64,000 nt of DNA, from assembly GCF_000001735.4 (NCBI RefSeq), contig NC_037304.1, forward strand, positions 242,501-306,500, given 5' to 3'. The position numbers were made by a program, and so were the translations under genes. Under the pieces are notes generated by a model. That model saw only the letters and a list, made by a program, of their open reading frames with translations, was not told the origin of the DNA and ran no database searches. How positions within the stretch are numbered: position 1 is the stretch's first letter; every line of letters begins with the position of its first letter. Shown piece after piece: positions 23,700 to 34,669 of the stretch. The stretch is from Arabidopsis thaliana. Lineage: Eukaryota > Streptophyta > Magnoliopsida > Brassicales > Brassicaceae.

Positions 23700-25790
23700 T
23701 ATTACTATACTTAATTTATCTAGGTGATCGACGGAACACGGAGAGGTGCTTTAGTCAGGACGAGGGGATTTAGACGGAACTGAGAGGAGAACCGAATGAA
23801 TGCAAGTGCAAGAGTGGAAGATTGATCGGACTCTCTACGAAAGCTGTCCTTCTTCTCGCACAAACATATCCGACTCGTACGAAACAAAAGATTGAACCTT
23901 CACCCAAAACCGTACGAAGCGGAGTAGCAAAGATGACAGCACGCCAAGCAGCCGTACGAAAGAAAGTTGACAGATCAGGAGCGGAAAGACTCTACTGATG
24001 ATTCCCAAGCCAGCTGTACAAAACATAGATTACAGATTAATCAGGATGGAACACGAAAGAAAGAATATACTGAAATGATGATTAGCACAAAGGCAGTGCT
24101 CGTACCGAAACAAATCTACAGCACTTTGACCAAGCATTACTCCTCCACTTTCTACTGATGATTAGCACAAAGGAGCAGTTTGGCATACAAAACTGATTAG
24201 CAGCACAAAGGATCAGGAGCAGAAGCAGGATGGAGTCTCAATATTGAAATGATTAGCACATTGATCACGGGATGGAGTCAAGTACGAAACTCCACACTTC
24301 GCACACGCTCTATGGAAACAAAAGCCCTCACACAACTGATCAGTAGCACATCACTCAAGTACAAAACTCATACTTTCACATTCTTCTTTATTTTAGTTAT
24401 CACATTATCGCAAAAGCACGAACGACTGATCAGCACAATCGTACACAGAAGCACTAATACACTTATGCCCCGAAGCAGGTCACAGGTCCGAAGCAGGACT
24501 CTCCCTCCCTTCCCCGACTGATAAAATGGACTTAATTACGAAAGAAAGAAAAAGAAATAAGATTCCCTACACAGGTGCAGTAACCATTGGAGCATTATCA
24601 CTATCTGTACTGAACCATAATCCACTGACCAAGGAAAGAAAGATTACAGCACCAAGCCGTACGAGAAGCCAAGACGCTTTACGTCGATTAGTCAAGGTCA
24701 AGGTGCCGATGAATAAACAACACGCTCATACTCCGCCCTAAAACCCCTGTAAGCATACCGAAAACCCCAACCTCGAGGAAAAGGTGCAAAGGTGCTTTAT
24801 CAACAGGACGAGGAACATCTGAATGACATGGATCAGCAGCAGGCGCAGAGTGGAAGATTGATCAGGAGCCAGGAGCTGAAGAGTCTACTGATGAACACAA
24901 AGATTGATAAATAGCATTACTCGTATGAAAGAAACCCAAGCCAAAACAAAGGAAATAATAAGATTGATGGAACCAATCATTACTCCTCCACTTTCCCGTT
25001 TACTGAAATGGATTAGCACAAAGATAGCAGTATGCAAAGAATATACTATACTGATTAGCAGCACAAAGATAGCACGGTGGAGTAAACAACGCCAAGCCTA
25101 CGCACAACAAGAAGGAACAGTGAAGCTGCCAAGCATCAGCATTACCATAAATGTGAGTTAATTACTGCAAGGAAAGAGAAGGAATAAAAGACAGGTCTTC
25201 AAAGGAACAATGATCGGACGAAGGTCTCGAAATGGCACAGTAACAAAGGAACAACTGTGCTGGACTCAGCACCTACCATAGGTCAACGTCTTTCGAGAAT
25301 AAGTCCTGGGGAAGATGTCTAGGCATAAGCAGCACCCGGTCATAAGTAAACAAATGTTGCTTAAGGAGCCAATACAACACAATCAGAGGACTACTTTACG
25401 CTTGAGAGGGCCGATCAGCTCATACCAACAAAACAAAGAAGATGGCAATGCTGTGGAGTAAACCGGCAGTAAGTAAATACCTGGGAAAGGCTCGGTAGCA
25501 CACCGGAGGCAACAAAGAAAGATAGGTGCTTTAGCAACTCGACCAAGAGGAGAGGAAGAGACGGACGATCGGACAAAGGAAAAGTGCTGGACTCAGAAGA
25601 AGACTCGACTAATCAAAACACTTGGAAACAGCTCGTACAAAACAAAGAGGCACTTGGAAGGGACCACCGGTCTATGCCTCTCCTTATAGAGTTTCTACGA
25701 ACCTTGGTTATCGGTCATAGCTATTGTTCATTGGTAATCGGATAGCTGGTAAAGAGCTGATAAAGGGAACGGGGAACAGCAACAAAAGAC
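23700..25790. repeat. degenerate repeat field
   Basis: This roughly 2-kb purine-rich region repeats related words many times: GATTAGCACAAAG, GATTAGCAGCACAAAG, GATCAGCACA, CGTACGAAA, and GAGAGGTGCTTTAG (also found at 5.47 and 39.55 kb). Spacing is irregular and copies are diverged. Open frames in it, such as 24249-24521, contain no recognised domain and probably reflect the skewed composition. Confidence 0.55.
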
Positions 25791-27281
25791 CAAGGGTCAC
25801 TGGGCCAACGGAGTAGTCCCTTGAGGGTAATGGTTCAAAGAAAAGAATAAAGGAAGCGGCTGTACTTACCGAGTCGAGCAAACAAAGATGTGCTGGGTAG
25901 TCAACTCTTCCATATCAGAAGGAACCGATCAAAGCATCGGAAGAATAGGATTCTAGATGACCTGTCCTTCTACTGCTCTGCTCGTTTGGCTGCTTATCTT
26001 GCGGATTCTGATTCAATTAGATCAAGGATTGCCAAGCAAAGCAGCACCAACCTAGCTCTACTCTAGCTAATCAATCATGGCCTACTTCTAACTGTAAATG
26101 TGATCACCAGCATCACAAAAACAACAGAAGCGGTATCGAAATAAGCACCTGTCCCAACTCAAGCCTGATATCCCTGGCACAACAGAGTTTGAGACTTCGC
26201 CGGATAAGCCCGATATTGAGCCTATCTGACTGAGCCTTAGCCAGAGATGAAGGGCTTGGCACCACCCTAACGCAGTAAATGAAGCGATATCCCTTGAGCG
26301 AAAGCTTTATTTTGGGCATCTACAGGAGAAGTCGCTTATGGAAAGAAACAGAAGCCTAGCTGCTAACAAAGACCTATGCGGCTTGCTTGGGGTAGTGGGC
26401 AGGCATTTAATCGAGAAAGAAGGCTCTTGAGTAAACAGAGTCATCATATGAGACTTCTGTCGGAGTGCTGTGGAAAGACTTTCGTCCGCATAAGCAAAGA
26501 TGATTGCTGCTCAAGACTGGGAGGCAAGTAAGGGAGAAAGAGAGAAGGTTGCTGCGCTAGGAGAGTGTTGAAGCTATAGATTTATTTAGTAGAGACTAGG
26601 AGTCTCTAACTTACTGTGCTTTGGCCGAGGGTGAAGTCGAAAGATATATCAGAGGGCTGCCCTTTCTTCTTAGAGACCGAGTCAAATAAAGCTCCTCCAA
26701 ACTGACCTGATCTATTGTTTGAGTCTAACCGAGAAGTCTCATCGCTTTGAGCCTGGTTTAGGCGCATACGCCCATAGAGTAGCCCAGCCCGACCAATCAT
26801 CAGTGTACGTGGTCCAAGGAAATCAAGGCTTTATGGCCAATGAAGAGGTGGGCTATGAAGGAATGGAAAAGCAGGGTTGTGCTTGTGCTGCATAACTTAC
26901 TTCTACATTCCTCAGATTACCCAGGAGTGTGCTGGAATGAGAAAGTGAAGTATTCCTTGGGCGAAAAATAGTCAACTCTTACTTTGCTTGGGTAGGGCTT
27001 TGCAACACACCGATATCCCTTTCTTTCTAGGGTGTATGGTTCCTAGACCTGTACACATGTAATTATAAGGCCAACTCTTGAAAATCTCAGGTTTACACTG
27101 CTAGATCAAATTCATACTGAAATGCATTACCCTACCTATCTAAAAAAAATAGGGCCCTGGGGAGCATGCCACCCTCAACCCACAAACTCCCATTCTCCTC
27201 AGTCTCCCAGTATTGGAGACCTACTTACTACATCTCGACCGGGGGCCTCTCCAGTCTTTGCTTAACAACTTTTCTATAGAA
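25791..27281. other. non-coding spacer
   Basis: This stretch contains one copy of the CAACGGAGTAG repeat near 25810. The small minus-strand frames at 26113-26319 and 26606-26800 are unrecognised. No gene is supported. Confidence 0.5.
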
Positions 27282-27288
27282 GGATTCA

Positions 27289-27331
<43 letters not shown>

Positions 27332-27355
27332 CCCCAGTCGAAGATCCCAGCACGG
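27282..27355 (-). pseudogene. rrn18: rrn18 (small subunit rRNA) 3'-end fragment
   Basis: The minus strand reads GAAGTCGTAACAAGGTAGCC and on through the anti-Shine-Dalgarno-side 3' terminus to GCTGGATTGAATCC, the universal end of SSU rRNA. Homology covers only about 70 bp. The rest of the gene is absent, and instead the 3' end of orf262 abuts it, so this is a recombination fragment. Confidence 0.85.
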
Positions 27356-27361
27356 TATGCC

Positions 27362-28150
27362 TCAGTCGACGTAATGCCGGGCATTCACCTGATGGTTCCC
27401 CAAGCCCCTGAGCTCATCAATGAACGGATTCCACCTTTCACAGCGAGCTGTTCCGAAGTTGCGCCTGAGCACAGTGAAATGCCTCTTACGGTCATCTATA
27501 GCGTGCTCCCAGTCGTCATGTAGAGCCAACTGGAGAGCACGCTTGACATCCTCTGGATCCCCGAGAGTTACTCCACGTTGATGCAAGAGAATTTGGGCTT
27601 TCCGTACCATGGCCGCCTCCAAATTCTCGCAGGCGCTCGTGATAGTCTCTACCTCGGCAGAGATGCGGTCGTGCTCTTGTGCCCGAGCCTCCCTTTCCCA
27701 AGCCTGCTCCTCAGGAATCGGTTGATTGACCGACGAGGAGGTACGCCCGGAACTGGCCGAATCTTCGACCATATCGGATGTATACGTGAACCACTCAGAC
27801 GAGGCCCCGTCTTGGTGATTCACTATCCCCCCCGATGAACCGGTAACTGAAAATGTGCCCATAAAGACAGTAAATACATCCGCGGAGAATGTACCAAAAC
27901 CCGCCAAGATATGGCTACGTAGAAGAACGAGAAAGAGGGAGATTTGACAAACAAGGGCTAGATAGCACCATTGTGTCATCCTCTTTCCTAAATACTGCTT
28001 TAAGGATCTAAATAGGCAAATTGAAAAAACCAATAGAATCAAGAAGATTATAAGATTGAAACGGGAAACGCTTTCTGATCCTAGAAAACGTCCGAAAAAA
28101 CCTGCTACGGAACTACTGAGCATGGACAAAAATACGATAAGTAGATACAT
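27362..28150 (-). CDS. chimeric membrane ORF, nad5-like N-terminus (orf262)
   Basis: This is a 262-residue ORF. Residues 1-26 (MYLLIVFL, then SSSVAGFFGRFLGSE) match the N-terminus of plant Nad5, including the start codon. Hydrophobic segments follow at about 32-48 and 62-85. Next come a Ser/Gly/acidic linker, the word SVNQPIPEE (140-148) and a charged, probably helical C-terminal domain with KAQILLHQRG (184-193), which is not recognised as an enzyme. The stop lies beside an rrn18 fragment. The ORF sits 310 bp downstream of atp9 on the same strand, so co-transcription is likely. Chimeric ORFs built from respiratory-gene starts and linked to atp genes are typical of cytoplasmic male-sterility loci. 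Whether this one acts so is inference. orf324 (44468-45442) has the same architecture. Confidence 0.75.
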   Translation of the reverse strand: MYLLIVFLSMLSSSVAGFFGRFLGSESVSRFNLIIFLILLVFSICLFRSLKQYLGKRMTQWCYLALVCQISLFLVLLRSHILAGFGTFSADVFTVFMGTFSVTGSSGGIVNHQDGASSEWFTYTSDMVEDSASSGRTSSSVNQPIPEEQAWEREARAQEHDRISAEVETITSACENLEAAMVRKAQILLHQRGVTLGDPEDVKRALQLALHDDWEHAIDDRKRHFTVLRRNFGTARCERWNPFIDELRGLGNHQVNARHYVD

Positions 28151-28460
28151 AATTTAATTTCGAGTGTGATCAAAAACCTAAAATCAGACAATTACAGAGC
28201 GGCCAGTGATTGAGTGATAGATTTCTCGACGTCCGGAGAACGCTCGACCGAAGAAATGAGTAACTAACAAGGAAGATTTTGTTCCCCAACTTGCTTGATT
28301 AACGGGCATTTTCGGGGACTAGCCCGCTTCTTCATTAAAAAAGAGGGCGATTGCCCGGTCCTTGGAATCATTTTAGATCGTATCCCCAAGCCTGCCTCCA
28401 CTTTCTTATGTGAAAGAGGTGCTTGCTTTATGAGACTGAATGGAAACCTTCTTTCTTCGA
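28151..28460. other. atp9-orf262 spacer
   Basis: This 310-bp spacer on the atp9 transcript path carries the short block shared with the atp6 5' region (28169-28203). No internal promoter consensus was seen. Confidence 0.55.
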
Positions 28461-28718
28461 TCAGAATACGAATAAGATCAAAAAGGCCATCATTGGGGCA
28501 AACAATGCAATAGCTTCGGTTAGAGCAAAGCCCAAAATGGCATAACCAAATGATTGTTTAGCCAATGATGGATTTCGCGCCACAGAATGAATCAAAGAAC
28601 TGAATACGTTTCCAATACCGATAGCAGCTCCCGCTGAAGCAATTGTAGCAGCTCCGGCACCTATTGATTTTGCACCTTCTAACATCTCGGGTTGAGAATT
28701 ATACTCACGCTTTGTCAT
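28461..28718 (-). CDS. atp9: ATP synthase subunit 9 (Fo subunit c)
   Basis: This encodes the proteolipid that forms the rotor ring of ATP synthase in the inner membrane. The product is 85 residues: a short extension [11 protein letters not shown], then [20 protein letters not shown] with the first helix, the polar ARNP loop (47-50), and the second helix with the proton-carrying Glu68 in ALTEAIALF. The extension and total length match the Brassicaceae form; most other plants start at the inner Met. Ser codons at Leu positions and Pro75 suggest C-to-U editing sites. The stop is a genomic TGA. The upstream CATAAGAGA lies about 240 bp away, and orf262 follows downstream. Confidence 0.97.
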   Translation of the reverse strand: MTKREYNSQPEMLEGAKSIGAGAATIASAGAAIGIGNVFSSLIHSVARNPSLAKQSFGYAILGFALTEAIALFAPMMAFLILFVF

Positions 28719-28955
28719 TCACTTATCTTATATCTTATTGATTCCTCGTCGATTCTTACCCTCGTTCCTTTGATCTTGGACATCTCACTTGGAATGCATT
28801 CTTTGCGATCTTATACCCACGGAGTGGTAGACTGAAGACCAACTGAATCTCGACAAAGAGAAGTACAAGCAAGTAGATCATTCGACGTCAGAGGGAATGA
28901 CTCGTAGCTAGGGTCCCATCTCTCTTCGATTATTCAATTTGATCCGTCTTCGTCT

Positions 28956-28964
28956 TCTCTTATG
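28956..28964 (-). promoter_or_regulatory. mitochondrial promoter motif, atp9
   Basis: The minus strand reads CATAAGAGA about 240 bp upstream of atp9. The surrounding bases (CAATTTCATAAGAGAAGA) match the atp8 and atp6 promoter modules, including the conserved 'attgatagtttg' upstream side. Confidence 0.75.
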
Positions 28965-28989
28965 AAATTGATAGTTTGTGAGATCGATT

Positions 28990-30400
28990 ACTCATAAATG
29001 CTGCCCTTCTCTTATATACGAGAGCACCAGATACACCATGGATGGATACATACGATTTCACTTATCCCAAAAGTAAAGATCTTATTCGTATTCTGATCGA
29101 GGAAAGAAGGCGAGCTAGTTCAACTCAATGACAACCTCTAGGGCCAAGCCTATGGAAAGCTTTTCCAATCTCCTTCCGCATTCTTTCCTTTAATATGCTT
29201 GTATCACATACCAATAAGACATAGGAGGATCCGATAGATTTCAATCACATACCAATAAGACATAGGAGTTCGTTCCGAACAGATAAGATGTTAGTTGGCT
29301 ATCAATCTTCTTTAGCACGAGTCGATCCCTATTCTTCTATAGTTGGTGAGAACTATGACTTGAACCTGCTCCTTACTTCAATCTTCTTTTCAATTCAGAT
29401 ATGGATGGTAAAGTCCATTCAGATATAGATGGTAAAGGAAGATCAAGTTACTCGGCTAGACCATTATCCAAAGAATGGAAAGCTAAAGCAAGTCAAAGAA
29501 TCAGTCCCATAATTGAATGGCATCGTCCTTTCTTTCCCCCATGAATTGCTTTCTCTCGTACTCATGCGATCCCGTCCGACCCCTTTCTACTTGAACTCCT
29601 GGTTTTGATGCTGTGACTTCCCCCATGAATTGCTTTTTCTTCTTTTCTTGCTTTCCTGCGTTGCGTACAACTCCTTCTCTTATTAGAGGGCTCTCACGGC
29701 TCCTATGGTTGAGGAGCGTTGGGCCCATTCTAAGTTGGAGCGACTCTCCGGAAGAATTCCTTTGAAGAAAGATCCAAGCACTCAACTTGATTGGAGAAGT
29801 TAGCGAAAGAGTCTCGAGAGCAAGGCGTTGAGCGGATCGACTTTTGCTTTCCCCTAATAATCTGAAGGGAACGGGTGAGAATGAAGTTCAGGCTAACCAC
29901 AGCTCCTTTCGTTTCAGTGGGGGTTGCAGTCTAATGAGAAATGAGGGTTGATCATCGATCTGTAGCGAATCTTTTCTGCCAATTGACTTTCTTGTCCTTC
30001 GCCCTCTAAGCCATTGGTTAAGTTGGTGAGTCTAAGTCTAAAGAGTAGGGGCGTAGCGAATTGACTATTGTGATCTCTTTAGCTTGAAATAGGCGCTGGA
30101 GTCTGTCTGAGTATGTAAAAGATGTGGTGGATAGGATAAGAAAGAAACCTTCTACATCAGCTAATTCTTCTTCCACGAGGGACTCAAATAAAGGAGGATC
30201 GGTTTCTTTCCCGTTCATCGTATCATAGGATTGGGGGTCTCTTCCTGTCCTGAAGAAGCAGCTCTTTGCCTTTCTGCTTCAAAGAAAGAGGGGGAATGAG
30301 CAGATCAAGCCTTTCCCTTCATGCACTAGATGGATCACTTACAATGACCAATACTCCTCGTGAGAATCTAAGGCGCTTAAGGAAGCATCTCGAATCGGGC
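28990..30400. other. non-coding spacer with small direct repeats
   Basis: TCACATACCAATAAGACATA is directly repeated at about 29207 and 29246. CAGATATGGATGGTAAAG and a variant lie near 29397 and 29420, and CCCCCATGAATTGCTTT lies near 29537 and 29621. No gene is supported. Confidence 0.55.
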
Positions 30401-30640
30401 GTGAAAAAGATCCATCTTTGATTTATTTCACACAATTTCGCAATGTCAACTTGCTCGATGTAGGCTTGCTCCCATATTCTCCACGGTTTAAGGCAAGATT
30501 GGTGGGAAAGGGATATTCTCGCATCGATTACAATGAAATATTCTCTGTAGCCGACATATGTTCCAGTTCGCCAATAGTATCCATCGTTCACAGCTTCTGC
30601 CCCTTTTTTGGGGGGCACCCAGCAGTTTACTGTTAAGGAC
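30400..30640 (+). mobile_element. Ty1/copia reverse transcriptase fossil
   Basis: The translation shows FKARLVGKGYS followed by DYNEIFSV, the conserved start of the copia reverse transcriptase. It is a short, broken piece on the opposite strand from the copy at 15.5 kb. Confidence 0.7.
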
Positions 30641-31700
30641 ACTATCGACTTACTGTGATATGTCTACAGTCAAAAGCTAGTACTTTATGGGTAGCATCTT
30701 TAGGGACTCAGAGATCAGGAAAACTTGATAGAAAGCCCTAGCTCTAACTTGATAGAATGCCCCAGCAATGGCCATCGGAGAGGTCCAACGTAATTTATTA
30801 CTCTTATAAAAGAGGGAACTCGACTGAAAGGAGAGGAGATAAATTCCATTTACAGGCTTTCTACCAATGACCGGAGACCAGAAAGGGGAATAGAAGAGAT
30901 AAGCCTTGAGCGGTCAGACCAATTACGATCGATTCGCTAAACATTCAAGATTCTCGAGATGAACTGCTAAAAGAAGGAAGGGCGATAGAGAGAGGTTTTT
31001 CACTTTCAACTAAGCTAAGGAGATTCGGGATGGGAACCCGCACTCTTTTGACTGAGAGGCGTAGGAGATAGGGAGTTCCCCGTAATCCGAAATATGATTT
31101 AGTACAGAGGCCGGCCGACCCCAAAGTCCTCCAAGTACTCACTCCTTTCAACGTCCCAAGGGGCATTAAAGACATAGAGATCTTGGAACCAAGGTGTCCT
31201 CCTATGGAAGGAATAAGACCTTGAAACAAGACCCCCAAAAAAGGGTCTTTATGGGACCTTTGTCAAGGTCGTTCGCTCTGGGCTTTGGGTTCAACGGGTC
31301 GCTTTGAAAATAAATAGTCTCATCACATCTAAGGTGCAAAGATTGACCTCGATGCATGTCAAATTTTGAATGCCTCATGACCTATGGTTCGGTCGTGGAA
31401 AACCACCAAAGGGTGGTTGGTTGAGATCTTAAGGAAGAAATACCGACCCAAAGATCTGGCATGTGTCCTTGAGTCCTCTTCTGCCACGTGTCGCAGGGCA
31501 GCAAACCTATAAAAAGGGATCGTATCCGAGAAAGTACTCCTGCTAGCACTGAGTGTCTTCTTTCCACTAGGCTGAAATACGGCTGATTTCTCACCCGTGC
31601 GCACGCATCTCGCTTCTGGCTCCCTGACCGATACGACCTTTCTGGGTTTGTTAACATCCTTCCTTCTCCTTTTGGGTATTTGCTATCTTGTGGTCCCTGA
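30641..31700. other. non-coding spacer
   Basis: This stretch contains a good copy of the dispersed mini-repeat (CTCGACTGAAAGGAGAGGAG) at about 30819-30838 and a TATA-like CCTATAAAAAGGG at about 31506. No gene is recognised. Confidence 0.5.
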
Positions 31701-31703
31701 TTC

Positions 31704-32125
31704 TTAGGCTGACCACGTGGTCCTCTTGCGACGTCTGTTGGGAGGTAGCATCCAAGGTCCGAAAGGCCTTTGTTCCGACCCGACTTGCGGATCCGGGTTT
31801 GGGAGAACCTCCTTCGCCGCCGGTGAGTTTTCTACATCAGTCTGGTTTTGCTTCGGACAAAGCTCTATCCGGTGGCCATATTCCCCACACTCAAAAACAT
31901 ATAAGATGCAAGCCTTCGTATTCGACCCTCTGGATGTCATCATTAAGACAAAACTGGGAACTCTTTTTGAATTTGAAATCTACCTCCACACACACACGTG
32001 CATATAGACCCCTAGATGAATCCACTGTGCATAGATCAGCCCGGACTGCTTTGACCAGTTTCTTTTCTTCCCAAAAAAATCTGGTTCATTAACAAATTGA
32101 ATCGTGATCACTGGGGACGTCTCCT
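31704..32125 (-). mobile_element. plant LINE ORF1 fragment (zinc knuckle)
   Basis: On the minus strand the translation runs from a YARVCVEVDF-like segment through RVEYEGLHLICFECGEYGHR, continuing with an IELCP knuckle end, to QRPFGPWMLPPNRRRK. These are the conserved core, CCHC zinc knuckle and GPWM tail of plant L1-type ORF1 (DUF4283/zf-CCHC proteins). Frame shifts interrupt it, for example between the CVEVDF part and the knuckle part. It is a nuclear-derived LINE remnant. Confidence 0.7.
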
Positions 32126-32436
32126 CTCGTTTGACTCGAGTTGCCTTTAAGTCTCCTAATCACATGGATATAGGTGGGTTAATTGTTCTTCCTTTCGGAT
32201 GAGCTAATTGAATCAGATGAAGATATGAGATCAGTTCAGTCTCATTCCGTAAAGCCAAAGACGACATTCCATTAAAGATAGAGTGGGTCGACCTTTCAAC
32301 CAGGACGGTTGGGTGCGCTAAAGCAAAGGCGTCTTATCAAGGGCCTGCCGCTCCCCTCTTTAGTTGTGACAAGGGAGTGTGCTTATGATTCTACTTTGTT
32401 GCTAGACCAGGTCTTAAAACGCAATTATGACTAGGT

Positions 32437-32510
32437 CGGGACTGACGGGGCTCGAACCCGCAGCTTCCGCCTTGACAGGGCGGTGCTCTGACCGATTGAA
32501 CTACAATCCC
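32437..32510 (-). tRNA. trnD-GUC: tRNA-Asp (GUC), chloroplast-derived
   Basis: This is a 74-nt cloverleaf on the minus strand. The acceptor GGGATTG pairs with CAGTCCC apart from a wobble, the anticodon loop CTGTCAA carries GTC, and the T-loop is TTCGAGC. The sequence is essentially that of plastid trnD-GUC. Flowering-plant mitochondria are known to use this chloroplast-derived copy. Confidence 0.93.
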
Positions 32511-34090
32511 AGTTTTAAAATTATTCTTCTTGTCAACCTTCTTCTCATACGAAATTTCAAAAGAAAGAAGTAGAGTCGTTGGACCAACAACCGCCAGGAT
32601 AAAATCTGTGTGAGCGGGGCAAAGACACCTGTTTGTTTTCCGAGCGAGAAAGAGATAAATTGGAGATTGTGTAATATTACATCCAATCTTCCTTGAGAGC
32701 TGGAAAAATTCCATGAAGAAGAGCTCAAAGTATTCGTTCCCAGTCGGATTCTCTAATTAAGATATAGCAGTCAACCATCAAGAAATCATCAACTATTTCA
32801 CCGGGGATGAGCTCTATGGCTATTCTATTAAGTAAGGATCAACTTAGGCCTTAGGCTTAAGCTAGAACTGCTCCTTCTATCACATCGGATTCTAGTAAAG
32901 AGATGGGCCTTCTCGTCTGATCTCTGCATCAACAGGAATGCGGGAAAAGCTTCTTCTCGCCCCAGAGTCCCTAGCAGCCTTAAGCCCGCTACGCCCCTTT
33001 AGTTGAACTGGTTGCTATATAGGTCAATTGAATCTTAGCCAGTTTCTTCTTACTCCTTTTGTTCTCATTCCCGGCCAACCGTGCCATGAAGAGTCGAGCA
33101 AGAGCAATCGCAGCTTTATCTCTGCCTTTGCAGCTCCCATTCCTGCCTTATAAAAGCTTCAATCTACAAAAGTAGAACTACTGATGACAGGTCTGGCCTA
33201 CAACTGACTTGCTTTCAGACTTACTGGCTGAAGAGCAAAGAGATATCTATTTTACAGTAAATTCCTCTTAGAATAGCATCCCGCTCTTTATAGGTTTAGT
33301 AATGCTACCTTGAGCCCAACGAGTGTAATACCTGGAGCGAGTAATAGAGAGGACAGAAGATATAGACTTTTTCTTTCCTTTCTGGCTTGACCATGAGGCC
33401 ATGACTATTCAAATCTTACAGGAAGCAACCGCTGTACCCCGCCTTCTAGCTCTTAGACTTTTAGAAGGGGGTTCCTCCGGCGCCTTGTTCCGTTAGTTTA
33501 CTTTTCATTTTAAGTCTTGTAAGTTAGTTATGTCTTTCAAGGGATATCACCATCCCCCGCACCTCTTATTGGTGGAAGCGCGGGGCGTTGCAACCATCAT
33601 CCTTGGACCCGGAATATAGAGTTCTTCCCTGGTACCTGGAGGATGGAGAAGAGAAGGCATTGTCTTTCCTTGATGGAAAACTCTATGGTATAGCTATCAT
33701 TAACGGAGGAAATTATCCTTCCGCACCTTGATCTTTCTAGGGCTATTTTCACTAAGCCGAATCTGTGGACTGAGTGGCTAACTATTCTAGGAGTGGGGCT
33801 CTTCTTTGTATCGAGAAAATCTTTTGTTAACAGTTCAAACTCCCTGGCACCATCCCCTGAATAAGGGGCTGGGGGAGGTTTGACACCCTCCCAGATCACT
33901 TGAGCACAAAGCTTTAAAAGGAGCAATAGTGGTCCTGCTAACGAGGTACTATGCCCGGTTGGTGGACTTTCCTTACCAAAGTGGCAACACAGAGGTTTGG
34001 TCAGAAAGCTGATAAGGGTATGACAACCTTACGGATTAGGCAATACCTAATCTTACTGGTTCTTCGTCAGAGCCGGGCGCCGTCCATCAC
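32511..34090. other. non-coding spacer
   Basis: No gene is supported in this 1.6-kb stretch. A 109-codon minus-strand frame at 33597-33926 is not recognised. Confidence 0.5.
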
Positions 34091-34669
34091 GTGGCGTTTG
34101 TCCACGGGTCAAGGAGAGTAGAACCGGCGGGGTCTTTCTTAGTGTTTTGTGGTACATACCAAAAGGTTTGTCATTTTATACCGATTGATATGGCTTTCAA
34201 TTTGTTTACCACATTCACCGAGAGGCTCCGCTTGGTCTCTTGGCGCAGTGTTTTTGAAGACACTCGGTCACTCCGGCGTTTCCTCATTCGGATCGCCTTA
34301 GTGGCTACTGGGCTCGTTAGTAAAGAATCAGCGATTGTTTGTCACGTCTTAGCAGGCAAAGTACTTAGAATGTACAAGACATCGCGGGACCCTTGTTTGC
34401 GTATTATTGTAAGTCTGCCTTTACTTAGTATTTATTTCCGACCCGACTCCATCGCTAAGTCGAATAGAAAGCAAAGACCTTGGAAAGAAAAGATCTTTCA
34501 CCCGGATTCCAGGAAAATGAGCTGCCATTGTGAACCGCTACCATACCAGACCAGATTTGACAGACAAGCTCCGTTGCAAGAGTATTCCATCTATCCAAAA
34601 TCCCGCAAACGCTTGGAGTTGGATCCACAACAAAACTCAACCGTGGTCGTCCAGCACGATAAATTTTGA
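34091..34669 (+). other. possible mitovirus RdRp N-terminal fossil
   Basis: A frame of about 190 codons includes RRFLIRIALVATGLVSKESA followed by VCHVLAGKVLRMYKTS. By eye this resembles the region upstream of the polymerase domain in plant mitochondrial mitovirus-like sequences. The later half no longer resembles it. If correct, this is a second, partial and broken mitovirus copy independent of the one at 3.5-4.3 kb. The assignment is tentative. Confidence 0.4.

Noticed and set aside
24249-25161. Several 70-90 codon ORFs
   Set aside because: They arise in a purine-rich degenerate repeat field, and their residues are dominated by the repeat words.
31480-31700. LTR or pol II promoter, from a TATA-like CCTATAAAAAGGG
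   Set aside because: No terminal repeat partner or primer-binding site was seen, and the adjoining element is a LINE on the other strand. A chance motif or unassignable nuclear sequence is more likely.
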